Made by a program: the position numbers and the translations under genes. The notes under the pieces are model-generated. The model was given only the letters and a program-made list of their open reading frames with translations. It searched no databases and was not told the origin of the DNA. DNA of 64,000 nt from Maritimibacter sp. GTDB taxonomy: Bacteria; Pseudomonadota; Alphaproteobacteria; Rhodobacterales; Rhodobacteraceae. Where the stretch lies: assembly GCA_002701395.1 (NCBI GenBank), contig NZVC01000051.1, positions 1 through 64,000 on the forward strand. Direction: 5' to 3'. Below are positions 59,597 to 64,000 of the stretch, piece by piece. How positions within the stretch are numbered: position 1 is the first letter of the stretch; each line of letters begins with the position of its first letter.

Positions 59597-60019
59597 ATGC
59601 CCTTTAAGATTCAGAAGCCGATGCGCTTCGGCGACTGTGACCTGACCGGGATCGCCTATCACCCGGCGTACCTGTCGATGCTGGTGGATGTGAACGAGGC
59701 GATGTTCGCGTCGTTCGGCGTGACGTGGAAGGAACTGATGTTCGAACGTCACCTTGGCCTGCCGAGCGTGAAGATGAATATCGAGTTCAAGCGGCCCGCC
59801 GTCTACGGCGACGTGCTGGAATTCAATGTCCATGTCCGCAAGATCGGCAAGTCGTCGCTGGATCTGTACACCGTGGTGACCGTGGATGGCGAAGTGATCT
59901 GGACGATCGAGCAGCTGATCGTGATGACCTCGACCAAGGACCACAAATCGCACCCGTGGCCGGACGATTGCCGCGCGGGGCTGGAAAAGTACCTGCACCC
60001 GGAATTGTTGCAGGCGTAA
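59597..60019 (+). CDS. 4-hydroxybenzoyl-CoA-type thioesterase (hotdog fold)
   Basis: 140 residues. MRFGDCDLTGIAYHPAYL carries the thioesterase Asp; the rest (VYGDVLEFNVHVRKIGKSSLDLYTVV) matches the family. GGAAGG 6 nt upstream of the ATG at 59597 decides the start. Transcribed away from the fusion-hydroxylase operon. Paralogue of the gene at 55859-56299. A palindromic repeat follows. Confidence 0.85.
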   Translation: MPFKIQKPMRFGDCDLTGIAYHPAYLSMLVDVNEAMFASFGVTWKELMFERHLGLPSVKMNIEFKRPAVYGDVLEFNVHVRKIGKSSLDLYTVVTVDGEVIWTIEQLIVMTSTKDHKSHPWPDDCRAGLEKYLHPELLQA

Positions 60020-60031
60020 GGCGTTCGGTAA

Positions 60032-60091
60032 GATGGGGTGAAACCCCATCCTACATAGGCAAGCGTAGGATGGGGTTTCACCCCATCCTAC
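60032..60091. repeat. REP-like palindromic element, two units
   Basis: GATGGGGTGAAACCCCATC core (60032-60050) and the inverted copy GTAGGATGGGGTTTCACCCC (60065-60084, continuing to 60091), separated by about 10 bp. It lies between the convergent thioesterase and SDR genes. Confidence 0.78.
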
Positions 60092-60101
60092 ACCACCCGG
60101 A

Positions 60102-60911
60102 TCACAAGATCCCGGTTTCCGTCGCCACCCGGCGATACGCGGCGCCGCCGGTAAAGCCGCCGTCGATCACGAAATCCTCGCCCGTGATGAAGGCCGAGCC
60201 TTCGCCCGCAAGGAATAGCACCAACTGCGCCACTTCTTCCGCCTCGCCCGGGCGCTGCATCGGCGTCATGCCGATCATCGGCCCAAGGTGCGGCGAGTTG
60301 CGGTTCAGGTCGGTGACGATCAGGCCGGGGCAGATCGCGTTCACCCGGACCCCTGCGTTGGCGAATTCCATCGCGGCCGAGCGGGTCAGCCCGCGCAGCG
60401 CCCATTTCGACGAGGTGTAGGCCGGGTCGTAATGCCCCGAGAAGCCGCTGTTCGACGAGATGTTCACGATCGAGCCGCCGCCGGTTTCCGCCATCAGCGG
60501 TGCGCACAGCTTGACGCCGATGAAAGCGCCGGTCGCGTTCACGTCCAGCACCTTGCGCCATTCCTCGACCGACATGTCGGCGATGATCTTGCGATTGATG
60601 ATGCCGGCGTTGTTCACCAGCACGTCCAGACGCCCGGTCCAGCCCTTCACCGCGTCCAGCGCGGCGGTCCATTCCGTCTCGGACGTGACGTCCAGCTTCA
60701 GGAACCGCACGTCGCGCCCCTCGCCGGTCAGGCGGGCGGCCAGCGCCTCGCCTTCTTCGACCAGCACGTCGCAGATCAGCACCGATGCGCCAGCGCCGGC
60801 CAAAAGCTCGGCCTCGACCGCCCCCTGCCCGCGCGCGGCGCCGGTGACGATGGCGGTTTTCCCCGACAGATCGGTCAGCGCGCCTTTCAGCTTGTCGACG
60901 TCCATGCTCAT
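60102..60911 (-). CDS. SDR-family oxidoreductase
   Basis: 269 residues. TGAARGQGAVEAELL (Gly-rich), NNAGIINRK, ISSNSGFSGHYD with the catalytic Ser and YTSSKWAL (YxxxK) are intact. End FVIDGGFTGGAAYR is typical. Its start overlaps the FAH-family gene stop by 4 bp. Could oxidise a cyclic alcohol intermediate of the pathway. A second in-frame ATG lies 6 bp further in. Confidence 0.86.
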   Translation of the reverse strand: MSMDVDKLKGALTDLSGKTAIVTGAARGQGAVEAELLAGAGASVLICDVLVEEGEALAARLTGEGRDVRFLKLDVTSETEWTAALDAVKGWTGRLDVLVNNAGIINRKIIADMSVEEWRKVLDVNATGAFIGVKLCAPLMAETGGGSIVNISSNSGFSGHYDPAYTSSKWALRGLTRSAAMEFANAGVRVNAICPGLIVTDLNRNSPHLGPMIGMTPMQRPGEAEEVAQLVLFLAGEGSAFITGEDFVIDGGFTGGAAYRRVATETGIL

Positions 60912-61750
60912 GCCTGCACCATCCGCTGTTTCTGTTCGCCAAGACCGGCGGCGCCCAGCGTAACGATCTGGCCTTCCTTCAGGAAGGTCGGCGGCTTCAT
61001 CCCCAGCCCGACGCCCGGAGGCGTGCCGGTCGCGATGATGTCGCCGGGTTCCAGCGTCATGAACTGGCTGATGTAATGCACAAGGTGCGCGACGCCGAAG
61101 ATCATCGTCTTGGTGTTGCCGGTCTGGCGGCGTTCGCCGTCCACGTCCAGCCACAGGTCGATGTCCTGCACGTCGGCGATCTCGTCCTTCGTCACCATCC
61201 AAGGGCCGACGGGGCCGAAGGTGTCATGGCTTTTGCCTTTCACCCACTGGCCGCCGCGTTCGGACTGGAACCGGCGCTCGGACACGTCGTTCACCAGCGC
61301 GTAGCCCGCGACATGGTCCAAAGCGTCCGCTTCAGAGACGTATTTCGCGCGTGTGCCGATCACGATGCCCAGCTCGATCTCCCAGTCGGTGCGGTCCGAT
61401 CCGCGCGGGATCTCGACGTCGTCGTAGGGGCCGCACAGGGCGGTGGTCGCCTTGGAAAACAGCACCGGCTCGGCGGGCGGTTCCTTGCCCGTCTCGCGGG
61501 CGTGGTCGGCATAGTTCAGGCCGACGCACAGGAACTTGCCGGGCCGCGCGATGGCGGACCCGATGCGCGGGCTGCCATCCACGACCGGAAGCGTCGCGGG
61601 GTCCAGCGCGGCAAGGCGCGTCAGGCTGTCGGGCGACAGCGCGGCGCCGTCGATGTCGGACACGATGCCCGACAGGTCACGGATGGTGCCGTCGGCGTCC
61701 AGCAGGCCCGGACGCTCGGCGCCGGGGGCGCCGTAACGAAGAAGCTTCAT
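60908..61750 (-). CDS. Fumarylacetoacetate hydrolase (FAH)-family protein
   Basis: 280 residues. KFLCVGLNYADHARETGKEPPAEPVLFSKATTALCGPYDDVEIPRGSDRTDWEIELGIVIG shows the metal-binding Glu/Asp set (E-x-E-L-x-I). The family includes fumarylpyruvate hydrolase, 2-oxohept-4-ene-1,7-dioate hydratase and acylpyruvases. It may cleave a ring-opened 1,3-dicarbonyl of the pathway. Middle gene of the cupin-FAH-SDR operon. Confidence 0.88.
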   Translation of the reverse strand: MKLLRYGAPGAERPGLLDADGTIRDLSGIVSDIDGAALSPDSLTRLAALDPATLPVVDGSPRIGSAIARPGKFLCVGLNYADHARETGKEPPAEPVLFSKATTALCGPYDDVEIPRGSDRTDWEIELGIVIGTRAKYVSEADALDHVAGYALVNDVSERRFQSERGGQWVKGKSHDTFGPVGPWMVTKDEIADVQDIDLWLDVDGERRQTGNTKTMIFGVAHLVHYISQFMTLEPGDIIATGTPPGVGLGMKPPTFLKEGQIVTLGAAGLGEQKQRMVQA

Positions 61751-61768
61751 GTATGGGTCCTTTCCGGA

Positions 61769-62194
61769 TCAGGCGCGGCGGTAGCCTTCAAGCGCCTCGT
61801 CCGGCACGTCCTCGAGGTTGGTCACAAGGTTGTCCGGGGTGCGGCAGGTCAGCCAGACCAGTTCCTCGGTCGTGCTCATGTTCACTTCGACATGCGGCAT
61901 GAACGGCGGCACGAAGACGAAATCGCCGTCATGCAGGTCGACGTATTCCTTATAGTCCTCGCCGAAGTAGATCCGGCCGTGACCCTTCAGAACGTAGCCG
62001 CCGGTTTCGGCGTGCTCGTGGTGGTGCGGCGGCGAACGGTGGCCCGGCTCGTTCGACACGCGGCCGAACCAGATCTTGGTGGCGGGCGTGTGCTGCGGGC
62101 TGACGCCCGATTTGCGAACGCATTCGCCGGATTGCAGCGTGGTCTCGTCCAGTTCGCTTGCGCGCGTGACGACGGGAACGACTTTGTCGGTCAT
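61769..62194 (-). CDS. Small cupin-domain protein
   Basis: 141 residues, a single cupin. Motif 1: PGHRSPPHHHEHAETGGYVLKG with the His triad, and motif 2: LHDGDFVFVPPFMPHVEVN. It probably binds a divalent metal; dioxygenase, isomerase and storage roles are possible. Too short for gentisate dioxygenase (about 340). AGGGAGG 8 nt upstream fixes the start. First gene of the operon; a MarR-type box lies 66 bp before it. Confidence 0.82.
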   Translation of the reverse strand: MTDKVVPVVTRASELDETTLQSGECVRKSGVSPQHTPATKIWFGRVSNEPGHRSPPHHHEHAETGGYVLKGHGRIYFGEDYKEYVDLHDGDFVFVPPFMPHVEVNMSTTEELVWLTCRTPDNLVTNLEDVPDEALEGYRRA

Positions 62195-62260
62195 GTGGAT
62201 GCCTCCCTTTGACACCTGTGCGGCAGCACCGCCGCGGTTGGATAACTGTTGCACCGATTA

Positions 62261-62273
62261 TTTTAACCTTCAA
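62261..62273 (+). promoter_or_regulatory. Candidate MarR box in divergent promoter region
   Basis: TTTTAACCTTCAA inside GATTATTTTAACCTTCAA (62256-62273). It matches GATTATTTTGAGTATCAA in front of the marR-type gene at 14 of 18 positions. Confidence 0.5.
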
Positions 62274-62356
62274 GCGTTTTCTGTCCAAGCCCGCCCTCGG
62301 CCCGATTCCGACGCAGCGCAGAAAACTTTCTGCAACTGCATCATTTAGCGGCATAC

Positions 62357-62373
62357 TAAACCGGATTTAGTGC
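62357..62373. promoter_or_regulatory. Inverted repeat upstream of isatin-hydrolase-like gene
   Basis: ACTAAA-CCGGA-TTTAGT, perfect 6-bp arms, between the divergent cupin and cyclase genes. Possible operator of another regulator. Confidence 0.4.
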
Positions 62374-62539
62374 ATTTGCGGCGCTTATTTTTTGATCACA
62401 CCGGAAACGCGGCCGGAAGCCAACGGCAAAAATGAACGAAAAACGACAGGCCAGAAACTTTGCCCTTGAAGAAAAATAATACATGCTTTTGCATATACCA
62501 CGGAATGACACCTCCGGAAAGATCACAGGGAGCCAACAC

Positions 62540-63331
62540 ATGACCACCCAGGACACACTCGCCACCGTCGCGACCGGCCTGCTTGACGGGTCGATCAAGG
62601 TGATCGACTGCACCGCGCCGCTCGGCCCCGACACGCCGCTGCTGAAACTGCCCGACGAAATCGCGGACCAGACGCCGCCGATCGAGATCCACAAGATCTC
62701 GGAATACGGCGACCGGGGCCCGTGGTGGGCTTGGAACTGGCTGAAGCTGGGCGAGCACTCGGGCACGCACTATGACGCGCCGCACCACTGGATCACCGGC
62801 AAGGACTTTCCGGACGGTTCGGTCGACACCATCGACCCGCAGAACTTCGTCGCCCCGGCCAACGTTCTCGACTTCTCGAAAGAGGCCGCCGAAGATCCCG
62901 GCTTCCTGCTGACCGTCGAGCACATCAAGGCATGGGAAGCCGAGCACGGCGAAATCAAGGAAGGCGAATGGGTCCTGTTCCGCACCGACTGGGACAAGTT
63001 CAACGATGACGAGGACGCGTTCCTGAACGACAAGGGCGAAGGCCCCGTCACCCCCGGCCCGACCGCCGAGGCGATCATCTACCTGATGGAAGAGAAGAAG
63101 GCCCTTGGCTGGGGCTCGCAGTGCATCGGCACCGACGCTGGCGCCGCTGGCGGATTCGAAATTCCGTTCCCGGCCCACAACCTGCTGCACAAGCACAACA
63201 AGTACGGTCTTGCCTCGCTGACCAACCTGTCGGCGCTGCCCGCGAAAGGCGCGATCTTCGTCACCGCGCCGCTGAAGATCGTCAAGGGCACCGGCTCGCC
63301 GATCCGCGCGCTGGCGCTGGTCGCCGGCTGA
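62540..63331 (+). CDS. Cyclase/isatin-hydrolase-type metal hydrolase (kynurenine-formamidase family)
   Basis: 263 residues. The family motif HSGTHYDAPHHW supplies the Mn/Zn-binding His and Asp residues. GPWWAWNWLKLGE and the C-terminal QCIGTDAGAAGGFEIPFPAHNLL resemble isatin hydrolase of marine Alphaproteobacteria more than kynurenine formamidase (about 210 residues). Isatin hydrolase opens isatin to isatinate. AGGGAG 8 nt upstream fixes the ATG at 62540. Divergent from the cupin operon. Substrate call is tentative but fits the anthraniloyl-CoA enzyme nearby. Confidence 0.8.
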   Translation: MTTQDTLATVATGLLDGSIKVIDCTAPLGPDTPLLKLPDEIADQTPPIEIHKISEYGDRGPWWAWNWLKLGEHSGTHYDAPHHWITGKDFPDGSVDTIDPQNFVAPANVLDFSKEAAEDPGFLLTVEHIKAWEAEHGEIKEGEWVLFRTDWDKFNDDEDAFLNDKGEGPVTPGPTAEAIIYLMEEKKALGWGSQCIGTDAGAAGGFEIPFPAHNLLHKHNKYGLASLTNLSALPAKGAIFVTAPLKIVKGTGSPIRALALVAG

Positions 63332-63355
63332 TCCGGGCATAAGGAGCGCATCGGA

Positions 63356-64000
63356 ATGGCCGAGACCACCGCAGATGTCGCGATCATCGGTTCGGGCATA
63401 AACGCCCTTGCCGCAGGCGCCATGCTGGCCCGTTCGGGCAAGCGGGTCGCCGTGTTCGAACGCGAGGATGTCGCGGGCGGCTGTATGCGCTCTGAAGAAC
63501 TGTCCGAGGGGGTCACGCACGATCCCCTCGCCACCACCTTCGTTTTGTGGGTCACCGGCGCCGCGCACGGCGCGCTGGCCGAGGATCTTGCAAAACACGG
63601 CGTGGAATTCTGCGCCACCGACACACCCACCGGCGTGCTGCTGCCCGACGGTCGGGCGATGACATACACCACCGACCGCGCCACCAACGTCGCGGCCTTC
63701 GACGCGGACCACGCGGGCGACGGCGCACAGCTGGCCGCCGATCTGGACGCCTTCGGCGCCGACGCGGGGCTGCTGTTCGGGCTGATGGGCGGCGATCCGT
63801 GGTCGAAGTCCACCACCAAGATGCTGGCGGGAGAGGCTTGGCGGCGCAAACCGCGCGGGCTGGCCGCCACGCTGGGCGGCGCGCTGACGTCGATGCGCGG
63901 CTGGCTTGAGACCTCGTTTCAGGGCGAGCTGTCCCGCGCAATCTGGGCGCCGTGGTGCCTGCACGCGGGACTTGGTCCCGAAGCCGCCTTTTCGGGACAG
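63356..64000 (+). CDS. NAD(P)/FAD-dependent oxidoreductase, CrtI/amine-oxidase type (partial)
   Basis: At least 215 residues, cut by the window end. The N-terminus carries the dinucleotide motif ADVAIIGSGINALAAGAML, then RVAVFEREDVAGGC and the DPLATTFVLWV segment typical of phytoene-dehydrogenase-like flavoproteins. AAGGAG lies 9 nt before the ATG, 24 bp after the cyclase gene, so the two form an operon. It may oxidise an indolic or cyclic intermediate. No stop is seen before 64000. Confidence 0.8.
   Translation, partial: MAETTADVAIIGSGINALAAGAMLARSGKRVAVFEREDVAGGCMRSEELSEGVTHDPLATTFVLWVTGAAHGALAEDLAKHGVEFCATDTPTGVLLPDGRAMTYTTDRATNVAAFDADHAGDGAQLAADLDAFGADAGLLFGLMGGDPWSKSTTKMLAGEAWRRKPRGLAATLGGALTSMRGWLETSFQGELSRAIWAPWCLHAGLGPEAAFSGQ

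Noticed and set aside
61769-62194. Cupin gene as gentisate 1,2-dioxygenase
   Set aside because: The protein has one cupin of 141 residues; gentisate dioxygenases are about 340-380 residues with two cupins.

Overview
The window is GC-rich DNA (GC-ending codons throughout, with AT-rich patches only in a few intergenic regions) that looks like Rhodobacterales (Alphaproteobacteria). The gene families, the gene style and the plasmid-type rep/parAB module at 19.5-23.8 kb suggest an extrachromosomal replicon, probably a large plasmid or chromid. No rRNA, tRNA, CRISPR array, prophage or insertion sequence was recognised.

Layout. 0.2-8.3 kb: an L,D-transpeptidase lipoprotein, a FadR-type (FCD) GntR regulator, RidA, an aminotransferase, a polar amino-acid ABC system lacking an ATPase gene, two secreted proteins and peptidase T. 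8.4-17 kb: a branched-chain amino-acid ABC operon with a fused LivH-LivM permease, an FMO-like flavoprotein, an Lrp regulator and a Cache-type sensor with no output domain. 17-26.8 kb: tex, then the replication/partition block (Rep, iteron-like repeats, AT-rich stretch, ParA, ParB), an Xre/RES toxin-antitoxin pair and a UvrD-like helicase. 27-38.3 kb: an amidohydrolase, an alpha/beta hydrolase, a DadA-like oxidase and a complete peptide-type ABC transporter with its own FCD regulator. 38.3-39.6 kb: a second amidohydrolase. 40.2-46.6 kb: a GntR regulator, a TRAP transporter, a V4R-domain protein, an FAD-linked 2-hydroxyacid dehydrogenase and an HpcH/HpaI aldolase. 46.6-64 kb: an aromatic/N-heterocycle catabolic island.

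How the parts work together. Four promoter regions (2.07, 26.95, 33.92 and 39.61 kb) share the word TTGATCAAAYGA, and two closely related FCD regulators lie in the same units, so the first half looks like one amino-compound uptake and hydrolysis regulon. The 46.6-64 kb island encodes a two-component flavin monooxygenase, an acyl-CoA ligase, a thiolase-like protein without the nucleophilic cysteine next to a DUF35-SDR fusion, an isatin-hydrolase-like cyclase, an anthraniloyl-CoA-monooxygenase/salicylyl-CoA-hydroxylase-type fusion enzyme, RidA, SDRs, thioesterases, an FAH-family hydrolase and a MarR regulator. A 13-bp box TTTT-N5-T(C/G)AA lies upstream of four of these units.

My best reading is an oxindole-type (indole-3-acetate-like) pathway. 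Oxidation, CoA activation and an Ltp2-like retro-aldol step would give isatin plus acetyl-CoA. Isatin would be hydrolysed, and anthranilate would leave through the CoA route. The enzyme families are read from sequence; the substrate chain is inference. A palindromic repeat family (GATGGGGTGAAACCCCATC core) fills three convergent gene junctions in this island, and stem-loops sit at all four binding-protein/permease junctions of the window.
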